From positions 186,001-250,000 of the forward strand of contig NZ_LDPO01000003.1 in NCBI RefSeq assembly GCF_001021505.1: 64,000 bases of DNA, written 5' to 3'. Positions 26,099 to 34,768 of the stretch are shown one piece after another; positions within the stretch are counted from its first letter, which is position 1, and the number at the start of each line of letters is the position of its first letter. The stretch is from Mycolicibacter heraklionensis. GTDB taxonomy: Bacteria > Actinomycetota > Actinomycetes > Mycobacteriales > Mycobacteriaceae. The notes under the pieces were generated by a model. That model did no database searches. It saw only the letters and a list, made by a program, of their open reading frames with translations, and was not told where the DNA came from. Made by a program: the position numbers and the translations under genes.

Positions 26099-26980
26099 AT
26101 GACGGTCTCTTCGCCGCCCACCGAGCGCGTGATGAGGATTCTGGAGTTGCTCGCCGCCGATCCGGAACGGCGCTTCTCGATGTCGGAGATCGCGCACACC
26201 CTCGACATCAGCCACGGCACCTGCCATGCGATCGTCACGACCTTGGCGGGCCGGCAGTGGATCGTGCGCGACCGGCACTCGGGCGGCTATTCCTGGGGGC
26301 CGGCCATCGCCGCGCTCGCCCGTCCGGTCAACAAACAGGCGTTCCGGCCGGAGCTGCAGCGGCTTTTCGACGCGGTCGGCAGGCAGGCCGTCCTCGGTGT
26401 TCGCCAGGGCGCGACGGTGGTGGTGACCGATTCGGTCGGGGAGTCGATCGCCGGCCTGCGGTTGGGTGCCGGGTTCCGGATGCCGCTGGTGGCGCCGTTC
26501 TGCCGTGAGTTCGTCGCCGGCGCAGGCGAGAAGGTCAAGAAGGAATGGCTGAGCGGCCTGGGCGCACCGTCGCCACGGCTGCGACGCCGGCTGGGTGCGG
26601 TGCTCGACGAGGTCGGTGGGCGCGGCTACGCGATCGACCGGATGAGCCGCGAATACGTTCGGGTGTACTCCGCGTTGCAGGCGCTGGCCGCCGAGGGAGA
26701 GCCGGACGAGATCACCGCGCGACTCGCCAACGCTTTCGCCGATCTGACCGTGGTCGACTACCTGCCCGACGAACTGGCCGGCGCGGAACACCATCAGATC
26801 GCCAGCGTGTCCGCCCCGGTCCGTGACGCCGACGGGACGGCGACCATGTCAGTGGGGGTCGCGCCGTTCGCAAGCCTGACCGCCGCGGAGGTCGCCGACC
26901 TCGGCGCGGCCGTAAAAGAGTCCGCCGCGCGTATCCAGTCCCAGTGGACTGCACGTGGAGAACATGAGGAGACCGCGTGA
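26099..26980 (+). CDS. IclR-family transcriptional regulator
   Basis: A 293-aa protein with an N-terminal winged HTH (RVMRILELLAADPERRFSMS, then ISHGTCHAIVTTL, about residues 9-50) and a C-terminal effector domain of about 200 aa, the IclR layout. It overlaps the following ACAD gene by GTGA, so the regulator and the enzyme are translationally coupled, an unusual arrangement suggesting local control. The effector is unknown; IclR proteins usually sense small aromatic or acyl metabolites. Confidence 0.83.
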   Translation: MTVSSPPTERVMRILELLAADPERRFSMSEIAHTLDISHGTCHAIVTTLAGRQWIVRDRHSGGYSWGPAIAALARPVNKQAFRPELQRLFDAVGRQAVLGVRQGATVVVTDSVGESIAGLRLGAGFRMPLVAPFCREFVAGAGEKVKKEWLSGLGAPSPRLRRRLGAVLDEVGGRGYAIDRMSREYVRVYSALQALAAEGEPDEITARLANAFADLTVVDYLPDELAGAEHHQIASVSAPVRDADGTATMSVGVAPFASLTAAEVADLGAAVKESAARIQSQWTARGEHEETA

Positions 26981-29196
26981 GCGTGACGCTCAACGCCGAA
27001 CAACGCCAGCTCGGGGAGTCGTTGCGGCAGTTCACCGGCCGGCATGCGCCGATGGCCGACACCCGCAAGGCCTTCGATGCGCTGGCGGCCGGGGAACTGC
27101 CACCGTGGTGGGATGACTTGGTAGCGAACGGGTTTCATGCGATTCACCTGCCCGAACAATACGGCGGCCAGGGTGGCGGGCTGCTCGACGTCGCCGCGGT
27201 CCTGGAGGCCGCGGGAACGGTGTCCCTGCCGGGTCCGCTGCTGCCGACGGTGACCGCCGGCGCGGTAGGTCTGCTCGCCGAGGCCACCCCGTCGCGGGAG
27301 GAGTTTCTGCGTGCCCTTGCCGCCGGTGCGCCGGCGGCCGTCGCGCTTGCCGGGCAGTCGGACTTCGTCGCGCGACGAGGCGACGACGGCTGGCTGATCA
27401 GCGGCACCTCCGACGTGATCTCCGGGGCTCGCTCGGCCCGGCTCGCGCTGGTCTGCGCCCGCTGCGACGACGGGACCGACCTCTGGACGGTGGTCGACAC
27501 CGCTCGGGTGGCGATCCAGCCGGTGGCCGGCACCGACCTGCTCACCGACCTGGCCACGATCACCCTGGCCGATCACCCGGCGAGCGCCGGCGACGTCCTG
27601 GCCGGGGTCGACACCGAGCGCGCGGAGTGCCTCGCCGTCGGTCTCGCCGCAGCGGTGTGCGCCGGCATCGCCGGGTGGTGCGTCGAGGCGGCCACCGCGC
27701 ATCTGCACACCCGGGAACAGTTCGGCGTCCGCATCGGCACCTTCCAGGCGCTGCAGCACCAGGCGGCCATGTTGCTGGTCAACGCCGAATTAGCCTGCGC
27801 CGCAGCCTGGGACGCACTGCGAGCCGTGACCGACACGGTTGAGCAGCAGCGCATCGCCGCGGCCACCGCAGCGCTCATCGCGGTCGCGCCGTGTCCGGAC
27901 ACCGTGTTCGACACCTTAACGATGTTCGGCGCCATCGGGTTCACCTGGGAGCACGATCTGCACCTGTATTGGCGACGCGCCACCAGCATCGCCGCTTCGA
28001 TCGGTGCCGCCACCGGCTGGGCGCGTCGGCTCGGCGAGCTGACCGTCGCGCAGCAGCGGGACTTCACCGTGGATCTCGGCGGCGCTGAAGCCGAGTTCCG
28101 GGCGGGTGTCGCCGCAACGCTCGACGCTGCCGAAGCGCTGGACAACGACGGGCCGGGACGCCAGGGCGACTACCCGCACTTCGAAACGGGCCTGCAGCGG
28201 ACGCTGATCGCCGACGCCGGGCTGATCGCCCCGCAGTGGCCGGCGCCGTGGGGACTGGATGCCTCCCCGCTGCAGCAGCTGATCATCATCGAGGAGTTCG
28301 CCAAACGACCCGGACTGGTCCGGCCGTCACTGGGCATCGCCGAATGGATCCTGCCGTCGCTGGTGCGGGCCGCACCGGATGCGTTGCAGCAGCGGCTGAT
28401 TCCTCCCACGCAGCGCGGCGAACTGGCATGGTGCCAGCTGTTTTCCGAGCCCGGTGCCGGCTCCGACCTGGCGTCGTTGAGCACCCGTGCGGTCAAGGTC
28501 GACGGCGGATGGCGCATCAACGGCCACAAGATCTGGACATCGGCAGCGCAGCGTGCGGACTACGGCGCACTGCTGGCCCGTACCGACCCCGATGCGGCCA
28601 AACATCGCGGTATCGGCTATTTCGTCGTGGACATGCGCTCGCCCGGGATCGAAGTCCAGCCGATCGTGATGGCCACCGGCGCTGCCGAATTCAACGAAGT
28701 GTTCCTCACCGACGTCTTCATTCCCGACGAGATGCTGCTCGGCGAGCCCACCGAAGGCTGGCAGCTGGCGATCGCGACCATGGCCGAGGAGCGCACCGCC
28801 ATCAGCGGATACGTCGAGCACGACCGGGCGGTCGCGCTGCGGGCCATCGCCGCGGTCCCGGGCCGGTCGCGCGATGACGCGCTACGCGCGCTGGGCGAAC
28901 TCGACGCCTACGCCAACGCGATCAGGGCGCTCGGGGTACGCGAGACCATCAGGCTGCTGGACGGCGAGGGCATGGGGGCGTCGTCGAGCATCGCGAAAGT
29001 GGCGATGAACGTTTTGCTGCGCCGCACCTTCCACGCGACATTGGCGACCGTCGGGCGGCTGGCGATGGTCGCCGATTCCGACCCGGCCGTCGTCGAGCCG
29101 TATCTGTTGTCGCCGGCCGAGCTGATCGGCGGCGGCACCAAGGAAATTCAGCTGAACATCATCGCGCAGATGATTCTCGGCCTGCCCCGCAAATGA
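26977..29196 (+). CDS. Two-domain acyl-CoA dehydrogenase (FadE34-like fusion)
   Basis: A 739-aa protein made of two tandem ACAD domains (about residues 1-380 and 390-739). Domain 2 has LFSEPGAGSDLASLSTRAVK and MWTSA-like KIWTSAAQRADY, plus a C-terminal GGGTKEIQLNIIAQMILGLP. Domain 1 has the degenerate MFGAIGFTWEHDLHLYWRRA helix. The size and layout match the fused FadE34/FadE6-type enzymes of mycobacteria, where one half binds FAD and substrate and the other is partly structural. Likely oxidises a bulky acyl-CoA such as a ring- or sterol-derived thioester. GTG start, GTGA-coupled to the IclR gene. Confidence 0.88.
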   Translation: MSVTLNAEQRQLGESLRQFTGRHAPMADTRKAFDALAAGELPPWWDDLVANGFHAIHLPEQYGGQGGGLLDVAAVLEAAGTVSLPGPLLPTVTAGAVGLLAEATPSREEFLRALAAGAPAAVALAGQSDFVARRGDDGWLISGTSDVISGARSARLALVCARCDDGTDLWTVVDTARVAIQPVAGTDLLTDLATITLADHPASAGDVLAGVDTERAECLAVGLAAAVCAGIAGWCVEAATAHLHTREQFGVRIGTFQALQHQAAMLLVNAELACAAAWDALRAVTDTVEQQRIAAATAALIAVAPCPDTVFDTLTMFGAIGFTWEHDLHLYWRRATSIAASIGAATGWARRLGELTVAQQRDFTVDLGGAEAEFRAGVAATLDAAEALDNDGPGRQGDYPHFETGLQRTLIADAGLIAPQWPAPWGLDASPLQQLIIIEEFAKRPGLVRPSLGIAEWILPSLVRAAPDALQQRLIPPTQRGELAWCQLFSEPGAGSDLASLSTRAVKVDGGWRINGHKIWTSAAQRADYGALLARTDPDAAKHRGIGYFVVDMRSPGIEVQPIVMATGAAEFNEVFLTDVFIPDEMLLGEPTEGWQLAIATMAEERTAISGYVEHDRAVALRAIAAVPGRSRDDALRALGELDAYANAIRALGVRETIRLLDGEGMGASSSIAKVAMNVLLRRTFHATLATVGRLAMVADSDPAVVEPYLLSPAELIGGGTKEIQLNIIAQMILGLPRK

Positions 29197-29212
29197 GATG
29201 AAGGACACCCGC

Positions 29213-30421
29213 ATGGGACTACGTGGAGACGCCGCGATCGTCGGCTATGTCGAGCTGCCGCCGGAACGGATGAACAAGGCCGCCCCGGCCCCGTTCACCC
29301 TGGAGCAGTGGGCCGAGTTGAGCGCGGCCGCGCTGGCCGACGCAGGCCTTCCGGGTGAACTCGTCAACGGCATCGTCACCTCGCATCTGGGGGAATCCGA
29401 GATCTTCGTGCCGTCGACAATCGCTGAATACCTCGGTATGCCAGCGCGGTTCGCCGAGATCGTAGATTTGGGCGGGGCCAGTGCCGCGGCCATGGTGTGG
29501 CGGGCCGCGGCGGCGATCGAACTCGGCATCTGTGACGTGGTGCTGTGTGCGCTACCCGCCCGCTACATCACCCCGATGTCCGAACGTAAACCCAAGCCGC
29601 TGGTCGACGCCATGTTCTTCGGGTCGTCGAGCAACCAATACGGTTCTCCGCAAGCCGAGTTCGAGATTCCCTACGGCAACCTCGGCCAGAACGGTCCCTA
29701 CGGGCAGGTCGCCACCCGCTACGGCGCCGTCTACGGCTACGACGAACGGGCGATGGCCAAACTGGTGGTCGACCAGCGCGTCAACGCCAACCACACCGAC
29801 GGCGCGATCTGGCGCGACACTCCGCTGACGGTGGACGACGTACTGGCCAGCCCGGTGATCGCCGATCCGCTGCGCATGCTGGAGATCGTGATGCCCTGCG
29901 TCGGCGGTGCCGCCGTGGTGATCGCCAGCGCCGATGTCGCCAAGCGGGCCAAGAATCGCCCGGTGTGGATCAAGGGATTCGGCGAACACGTGCCGTTCAA
30001 GACACCGACGTATGCCGCGGATCTGCTGGCGACCCCGATCCGCGAGGCCGCCGACACCGCCTTCGCCATGACGGATCTGACTCGCGCGGACATGGACATG
30101 GTCTCCATCTACGACTGCTACACGATCACCGTGCTGCTGTCGCTGGAGGACGCGGGGTTCTGCGAGAAGGGCAAAGGCATGCAGTTCATCTCCGACCACG
30201 ACCTGACCTTCCGCGGTGACTTCCCGCTCAACACCGCGGGCGGTCAACTCGGCTTCGGACAAGCCGGCCTGGCCGGCGGTATGCACCACGTCTGCGATGC
30301 AACGCGGCAGATCATGGGCCGCGCCGGCGCCGCGCAGGTGGCCGACTGCAACCGGGCCTTCGTCTCCGGCAACGGGGGGATCCTGTCGGAACAGACCACC
30401 CTCATCCTGGAAGGAGATTGA
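29213..30421 (+). CDS. Lipid-transfer-protein-type thiolase (Ltp-like)
   Basis: A 402-aa thiolase-superfamily protein of the SCP2/Ltp group. ATG 29213 was chosen for the AAGGA site seven bases upstream; an ATG at 29198 lies in frame only two bases after the previous gene. It lacks the standard N-terminal Cys and the HP(I)A(S)G His loop of acetyltransferases but keeps YDCYTITVLLSLEDAGFC and the late AGGQLGFGQAGLAGG motif. Ltp proteins pair with DUF35 partners to cleave steroid side-chain hydroxyacyl-CoAs by retro-aldol chemistry, and a DUF35 gene follows after six bases. Ltp-like aldolase function is inferred. Confidence 0.85.
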   Translation: MGLRGDAAIVGYVELPPERMNKAAPAPFTLEQWAELSAAALADAGLPGELVNGIVTSHLGESEIFVPSTIAEYLGMPARFAEIVDLGGASAAAMVWRAAAAIELGICDVVLCALPARYITPMSERKPKPLVDAMFFGSSSNQYGSPQAEFEIPYGNLGQNGPYGQVATRYGAVYGYDERAMAKLVVDQRVNANHTDGAIWRDTPLTVDDVLASPVIADPLRMLEIVMPCVGGAAVVIASADVAKRAKNRPVWIKGFGEHVPFKTPTYAADLLATPIREAADTAFAMTDLTRADMDMVSIYDCYTITVLLSLEDAGFCEKGKGMQFISDHDLTFRGDFPLNTAGGQLGFGQAGLAGGMHHVCDATRQIMGRAGAAQVADCNRAFVSGNGGILSEQTTLILEGD

Positions 30422-30427
30422 GCACCG

Positions 30428-30850
30428 ATGATCACCTTTGAACGGCCGATGCCCGTCAAGACGCCCACCACCGCTCCGTTCTGGGATGCGCTGGCGCAGC
30501 ACCGCATCGTCATCCAGTACTCGCCGTCGACCGAGAGCTACGTGTTCTATCCGCGGGTCCGCGCGCCGCGCACGCTGGCCGACGATCTGGAATGGCGCGA
30601 GATCTCCGGGATGGGCACCCTGTACTCCTTCACGGTGGCTCGCCGCCCGGTCGGCCCGCATTTCGCCGACGCGGTGCCGCAACTGCTGGCGATCGTCGAA
30701 TGGGATGAGGGCCCGCGGTTCTCCACCGAACTGGTCAACGTCGATCCCGCTGATCTGGTGGTGGGGATGCGGGTGCAGCCGGTGTTCTGCGACTATCCGG
30801 AACACGACGTCACGATGCTGCGCTACGAACCGGCTCCGGATCATGGCTGA
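30428..30850 (+). CDS. DUF35/OB-fold protein lacking the zinc-ribbon cysteines
   Basis: A 140-aa partner-type protein following the Ltp-like gene by six bases. It has the family layout: N-terminal helix (TAPFWDALAQHRIVIQYSPS), then FYPRVRAP, and a C-terminal OB-fold barrel (ISGMGTLYSFTVARRP). The four Cys that normally bind zinc in DUF35 partners (CxxC...CxxC, intact in the protein at 34765) are absent: the equivalent stretch reads QYSPSTESYVFYPR. Only one Cys remains, far downstream. It may still bind the Ltp partner, since in Ltp2-ChsH2 complexes the barrel contacts acyl-CoA. ATG overlaps the next gene by eight bases at the 3' side. Confidence 0.82.
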   Translation: MITFERPMPVKTPTTAPFWDALAQHRIVIQYSPSTESYVFYPRVRAPRTLADDLEWREISGMGTLYSFTVARRPVGPHFADAVPQLLAIVEWDEGPRFSTELVNVDPADLVVGMRVQPVFCDYPEHDVTMLRYEPAPDHG

Positions 30851-31331
30851 CGACGCCGCGGCGCAGATCGAGGCGATCAAACGCCTGAAGTCCCGCTACT
30901 GCCGCTATCTGGACACCAAGGACTGGGCGGCCTGGCGTGCCCTGTTCACCGATGATTTCGTCAGCGACACCTCAAAGGCCGGCGGCAAAATCATCACCGG
31001 CGCTGACGAATTCGTCGCCTTCATCCGAAAGACCCTGAGCACGAGGGCGACAGTGCATCAGGTGCACGCGCCCGATATTGAGCTCGACTCGCCGACCACG
31101 GCGCACGGGGTGTGGGCGCTGGAAGATGTGGTGCGGTTCGGCCCCGGCGTCAATCTGCGCGGCTACGGCCATTACACCGAGACCTACGAGAAGGTCGACG
31201 GCGACTGGCGAATCAAGACCTCGACGCTGACCAGGCTGCGCGAGGACATCTTCAACGGAGTATTCGCGGTCTATCTCTCGCCGCGGGTCCGCGCGGTGCT
31301 GGCCCGGGCTGCCGGCCGGTTCATGAACTGA
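30843..31331 (+). CDS. SnoaL/NTF2-like small enzyme
   Basis: A 162-aa alpha+beta barrel protein of the SnoaL/NTF2-like superfamily. It starts with a helix (DAAAQIEAIKRLKSRYCRYL), then DWAAWRALFTDDFVSD and a C-terminal GYGHYTETYEKVDGDWRIKT, the typical strand order. Members include ketosteroid isomerase, scytalone dehydratase and polyketide cyclases; catalytic Asp/His placement cannot be assigned by eye. It is the last gene of the Ltp/DUF35 operon, overlapping the DUF35 gene by eight bases. A dehydratase or isomerase role on a cyclic intermediate is plausible inference. Confidence 0.78.
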   Translation: MADDAAAQIEAIKRLKSRYCRYLDTKDWAAWRALFTDDFVSDTSKAGGKIITGADEFVAFIRKTLSTRATVHQVHAPDIELDSPTTAHGVWALEDVVRFGPGVNLRGYGHYTETYEKVDGDWRIKTSTLTRLREDIFNGVFAVYLSPRVRAVLARAAGRFMN

Positions 31332-31404
31332 GCGCTTGACGCGGCTGTCCGAGCTCATCGTCGGCTCGATGGCCGTGACCCCTGTACCGTCATACCGAAT
31401 GTAT

Positions 31405-31423
31405 TACGGGAATGGCTATAGTA
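31405..31423. promoter_or_regulatory. Candidate operator, copy 4 of the 19-bp island palindrome
   Basis: TACGGGAATGGCTATAGTA matches the consensus at 12 of 16 positions, about 50 bases before the SDR gene. One of the weaker copies, but in a promoter position. Confidence 0.4.
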
Positions 31424-31475
31424 TAGGCGCCGGGACCGGGTCCCGGGTCGTCGTATCCAAACAAGGGGAGTGTTC

Positions 31476-32234
31476 GTGGAGATCGAAAACAAGCGCGCGA
31501 TCATCGTTGGTGGCGCATCCGGGTTCGGCAAGGCGACCGCGGAGCTGTTGGCCAAACGCGGTGCCCAGGTGGCAGTCCTGGACCGGCCGCAGTCAAAGGG
31601 CAAGGAAGTGGCCGAGTCGATCGGCGGCCATTTCTTCGAAGCCGACGTCACCGATTTCGCCGGTACCGAGCGGGTACTCAACGAGGCAGTCGAGGCGTTG
31701 GGCGGGGTGCACATTGCGGTCACCACAGCGGGTGGCGGTATCGGTCAACGAACGATCAATCGGGACGGACCGCACGACCTGGAGGCGTTTCGCAGCACCC
31801 AGGATCTCAACGTCGTCGGGACCTTCAACGTCAGCCGGCTCGCTGCCTGGCACATGAGCACCAACGAGCCCGAAGACGACGAACGCGGCGTGATCATCAA
31901 TACGTCCTCGATCGCGGCTTTCGAAGGCCAGATCGGGCAGGTCGCCTACACGGCATCCAAGGCCGCGATCGCCGGGATGTGCCTGACGATGGCCCGCGAT
32001 CTGGGCAGCGTCGGCATCCGGGTGCTGGCGATCGCTCCCAGCCTGTTCGCCACGGGCCTCACCGAGGGCATCCCCGACGAGTTCGCCGCGGTGCTGACCA
32101 AGGATGCGGCGTTCCCGAAACGGCTGGGCCGGCCCGAGGAGTACGCCAAGCTGGCGGCTGCCATCGTTGAGAATCCGATGCTCAACGGCCAGTGCATCCG
32201 CCTGGACGCCGGCCAGCGCTTCGCGCCGAAATGA
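31476..32234 (+). CDS. SDR family dehydrogenase (3-hydroxyacyl-CoA dehydrogenase type II-like)
   Basis: A 252-aa short-chain dehydrogenase. GTG 31476 was chosen because AGGGGAG lies six bases upstream; GTG 31470 would overlap that site. Motifs are IVGGASGFGKATAELLAKRG (residues about 9-28), then VLDRPQSKGKE (acidic, NAD), TTAGGGIG, NTSSIAAFEG and the catalytic AYTASKAAIAGM. The pattern is that of HSD10-type 3-hydroxy-2-methylacyl-CoA dehydrogenases used in branched-chain and sterol side-chain oxidation. It has its own promoter with a candidate operator and ends at a long hairpin. Confidence 0.87.
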   Translation: MEIENKRAIIVGGASGFGKATAELLAKRGAQVAVLDRPQSKGKEVAESIGGHFFEADVTDFAGTERVLNEAVEALGGVHIAVTTAGGGIGQRTINRDGPHDLEAFRSTQDLNVVGTFNVSRLAAWHMSTNEPEDDERGVIINTSSIAAFEGQIGQVAYTASKAAIAGMCLTMARDLGSVGIRVLAIAPSLFATGLTEGIPDEFAAVLTKDAAFPKRLGRPEEYAKLAAAIVENPMLNGQCIRLDAGQRFAPK

Positions 32235-32239
32235 CACTG

Positions 32240-32302
32240 CGTTGACTCTGCGGTCAGGGCGGCGAAATGCGTTGTGTCGCAGCCCTGACCGCAGAGTCAA
32301 CG
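32240..32302. terminator. Perfect 21-bp inverted repeat between convergent genes
   Basis: Arms 32240-32260 and 32282-32302 are exact reverse complements, with a 21-base loop. The left arm starts CGTTGACTCTG, and the right arm ends CAGAGTCAACG. It lies between the stops of the SDR (plus) and an amidohydrolase (minus), consistent with a bidirectional terminator. There is no T-tract, as is usual in mycobacteria. Confidence 0.75.
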
Positions 32303-33532
32303 CTAGGCGTCGGCGAGCGCCGGCGGCTTGCTGGCCGCCGAATCCGGGTTCGCGATCGGCAGTCCCATGAACCGGCGGGCGTTGTCGCCCATGAAGTCGT
32401 AGGTGCGCCGCACATCCATGCCCTCGGCGTACTTCCAGAATCCCTTCGGCTCGGCCAGGCCCTCGGGGTGCGGATAGTCCGACCCGAACAGCACCTTGTC
32501 CCAGCCGACGGTGTCCACCACATCGGAGACGGCGCCCTCCCAGAACGGGCTGACCCAGATGTTGCGCCGGAACACGTCATGTGGATGCTCCGGGAAGTTC
32601 TGCGGCATCTTCTTGTAAAGGTCGCCGAAGTCATCGAAGAGCGGCCGGATCCACGAGCTGCCGTTCTCCACGCTGGCGATGCGCAGCTTGGGGAATCGGG
32701 TCAGGGTGCCGTGGCAGATCAGGCTGGTGATCATGTCGGCGATCTCGCGGTGGCCCAACACCATCCAGCGGAAGGCGCTCTGCGCCATGAAGTTCTGCGT
32801 GTACGGTGGCTCCCACCGGCCGACGTAGTCATCGAGCGGCGGGAAGCTGGCGTGCAGCACGATGGGTAGGCCCGCGGCCTGCACATCGCGCCAGAACGGG
32901 TCGAACTCCGGCAGTGCCGGCGAGCGCCAACCGCGGATGCCCTTGACCGGGCCGGGTTTGATCAGCGCCACCGCGGCACCCTGGCCGAGGATGTACTCCA
33001 GTTCTCGCTGCGCGCCGTCGACCTCGGAGAGGTTGATGATCGGTGTGGAGAACACCCGGCCGCGGTAGTTGTAGGTCCAGTGCTCGGCCATCCACTGGTT
33101 GAGCGCGTGAATGATGGCCAGCGTGAGCTCCGGGTCGTCGGCGCTGGAGTGCTCGACCAGGCTGGCCAGCGTGGGGTAGTTCAGCGCCTCGGTGACGCCC
33201 TGGCGGTCCAGTTCGGCGACCCGGTCGGCGGGGTTGCGGGTGGCCGCCGGCGCCTCGATGGCCGGGCCCTGCATCTCGCGCAAGGTCAGGCCCTCGGTGT
33301 TCTCCCCCGCGAAGAACTTCTCGTGTGCACCCGGCGCGGCGACCCGCTCGAAGGTGGGGTTGGGGATGAAGTCGCTGACATGGTTGTTGATGATGATCCG
33401 GGTCTGGCGGCCGATCTGGGCGAATTGCACCGCCCGCGAATACTTCTCCGGGAGGTACTTGGTCAGCGACTCGGGGGTTTCGTACATGTGTTGGTCGGCA
33501 TCGAAGATCGGTGCGTCACGGAACTGGCTCAT
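32303..33532 (-). CDS. Amidohydrolase-2 family protein
   Basis: A 409-aa TIM-barrel metal hydrolase. ATG 33532 is preceded by AAAGGAG. Motifs are IFDADQHMYETPESL at residues 9-23 (D.H..E type), ASVENGSSWI, and LFGSDYPHPEGLAEP near the C-terminus. Both metal regions are intact. Architecturally like the 17147 protein, it includes the same VxNHxSDFIPNPxFE segment, so the two are close paralogues. It is last in the minus-strand run CoA-transferase, DUF35, Ltp, amidohydrolase, but a strong hairpin separates it from the Ltp gene. Confidence 0.87.
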   Translation of the reverse strand: MSQFRDAPIFDADQHMYETPESLTKYLPEKYSRAVQFAQIGRQTRIIINNHVSDFIPNPTFERVAAPGAHEKFFAGENTEGLTLREMQGPAIEAPAATRNPADRVAELDRQGVTEALNYPTLASLVEHSSADDPELTLAIIHALNQWMAEHWTYNYRGRVFSTPIINLSEVDGAQRELEYILGQGAAVALIKPGPVKGIRGWRSPALPEFDPFWRDVQAAGLPIVLHASFPPLDDYVGRWEPPYTQNFMAQSAFRWMVLGHREIADMITSLICHGTLTRFPKLRIASVENGSSWIRPLFDDFGDLYKKMPQNFPEHPHDVFRRNIWVSPFWEGAVSDVVDTVGWDKVLFGSDYPHPEGLAEPKGFWKYAEGMDVRRTYDFMGDNARRFMGLPIANPDSAASKPPALADA

Positions 33533-33552
33533 GGAGCGCTCCTTTCTTACCG

Positions 33553-33610
33553 CGAGCAGACGCAAAAGCCCCTAGAACGAGGGCATTTGGGGGGCTTTTG
33601 CGTCTGCTCG
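33553..33610. terminator. Perfect 20-bp inverted repeat
   Basis: Arms 33553-33572 and 33591-33610 are exact reverse complements with an 18-base loop. The left arm starts CGAGCAGACGC. It lies between the Ltp gene stop and the amidohydrolase start, both on the minus strand, so it may end Ltp-operon transcription or attenuate it before the amidohydrolase. Confidence 0.7.
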
Positions 33611-33619
33611 GCATGGGAA

Positions 33620-34768
33620 TCAGGTGGTCAGGATGGTGGCGGCCGCGGTGCCGGGCGCGCCGTAGAGCTGAGCGAACCCGACCTTCGGCTCCCCGGGCAC
33701 CTGGCGGTCGCCGGCTTCGCCGCGCAGCTGGCGCACCAGCTCGTGGATCTGGCGCAGCCCCGACGCGCCGATCGGCTCGCCGTTGGCGATCAGCCCGCCG
33801 TCGGTGTTGACCGGCAGCGACCCGGTGATCTCGGTCGCCCCGTCGGCGAGCAGCTTCTCCTGGTCGCCGTCGGCGCAGAAGCCGCACTCGGCCATGTGGA
33901 TGATCTCGGCGCCGGCGTCGGTGTCCTGCAACTGGATGACGTCGACGTCTTCGGGTGCGACACCGGACTTTTCAAACGCGGCGCGGGCCGCGTAGACCGT
34001 GGGCGCCACGTCTTCGGTGACCGGGGCGAAGGTGGTGTTCACCTCGTACGCGCCGTAGCGCCGGGTGCGGACCTCCACCGCGCGCAGATACACCGGCTTG
34101 TCGGTGTAGCGGTGCGCGATGTCGGCGCGGCACATCACCACCGCCGCAGCGCCCTCGTCGGGCGCGCAGAACATGTACTGGGTCAGCGGGTAGTTCAGCA
34201 TTGTCGATCCCAGGATCTCCTCCTCGGAGATCGGCTTGCGCCGGAACGCGTTCGGGTTCAACGCGCCGTTGCGGAAGTTCTTCGCCGCGACCCTGGCCAG
34301 CGTCTGCTGGGAGATACCGTGATCGTGCAGATAGCGATTCGCCTTCATGCCGAAGAACTGGGTGGTCAGGTACTGGCCGTTCTCGGCGTACCAACGCGGC
34401 ATCCCGACCAGAGCCGGGTCTTCGGTGAACGCCCCGCGCGGGTGCTTGTCCAGGCCGACGGCGATGCCGATGTCGTAGTCGCCCAACCGGATACCGTCCG
34501 CGCAGACCTTGGCCGCGCTGGCCGCGGTGGCACATGCGTTGAACACGTTGGTGAACGGGATGCCCGACAGTCCGACCATCCCGACGATCGCGTCCGGGTT
34601 GGCCACCGTCCAGCTGCCGCCGGTCGCGGCCCCGATGTCCTTCCAGTCCACGCGCGCGTCGGCGACCGCGGCGAAGATGGCGTCGACCCCCATCGCCATC
34701 GCGGACTTGCCCTCGAATCGGCCGAACGGGTGCAGGCCGACGCCGATGATCGCTACGTCATGAGTCAT
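33620..34768 (-). CDS. Lipid-transfer-protein-type thiolase (Ltp-like)
   Basis: A 382-aa SCP2/Ltp-group thiolase-fold protein. It keeps a Cys in FNACATAASAAK (near residue 80), unlike the 29213 paralogue, and has VIQLQDTDAGAEIIHMAE and TDGGLIANGEPIGASGLRQ (late His replaced by the GEPIGASG variant). Its start overlaps the upstream DUF35 gene by ATGA. The pairing of an Ltp and a DUF35 protein is that of Ltp2-ChsH2-like retro-aldolases in sterol side-chain degradation, releasing a ketone or aldehyde and an acyl-CoA. This assignment is by context. Confidence 0.88.
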   Translation of the reverse strand: MTHDVAIIGVGLHPFGRFEGKSAMAMGVDAIFAAVADARVDWKDIGAATGGSWTVANPDAIVGMVGLSGIPFTNVFNACATAASAAKVCADGIRLGDYDIGIAVGLDKHPRGAFTEDPALVGMPRWYAENGQYLTTQFFGMKANRYLHDHGISQQTLARVAAKNFRNGALNPNAFRRKPISEEEILGSTMLNYPLTQYMFCAPDEGAAAVVMCRADIAHRYTDKPVYLRAVEVRTRRYGAYEVNTTFAPVTEDVAPTVYAARAAFEKSGVAPEDVDVIQLQDTDAGAEIIHMAECGFCADGDQEKLLADGATEITGSLPVNTDGGLIANGEPIGASGLRQIHELVRQLRGEAGDRQVPGEPKVGFAQLYGAPGTAAATILTT

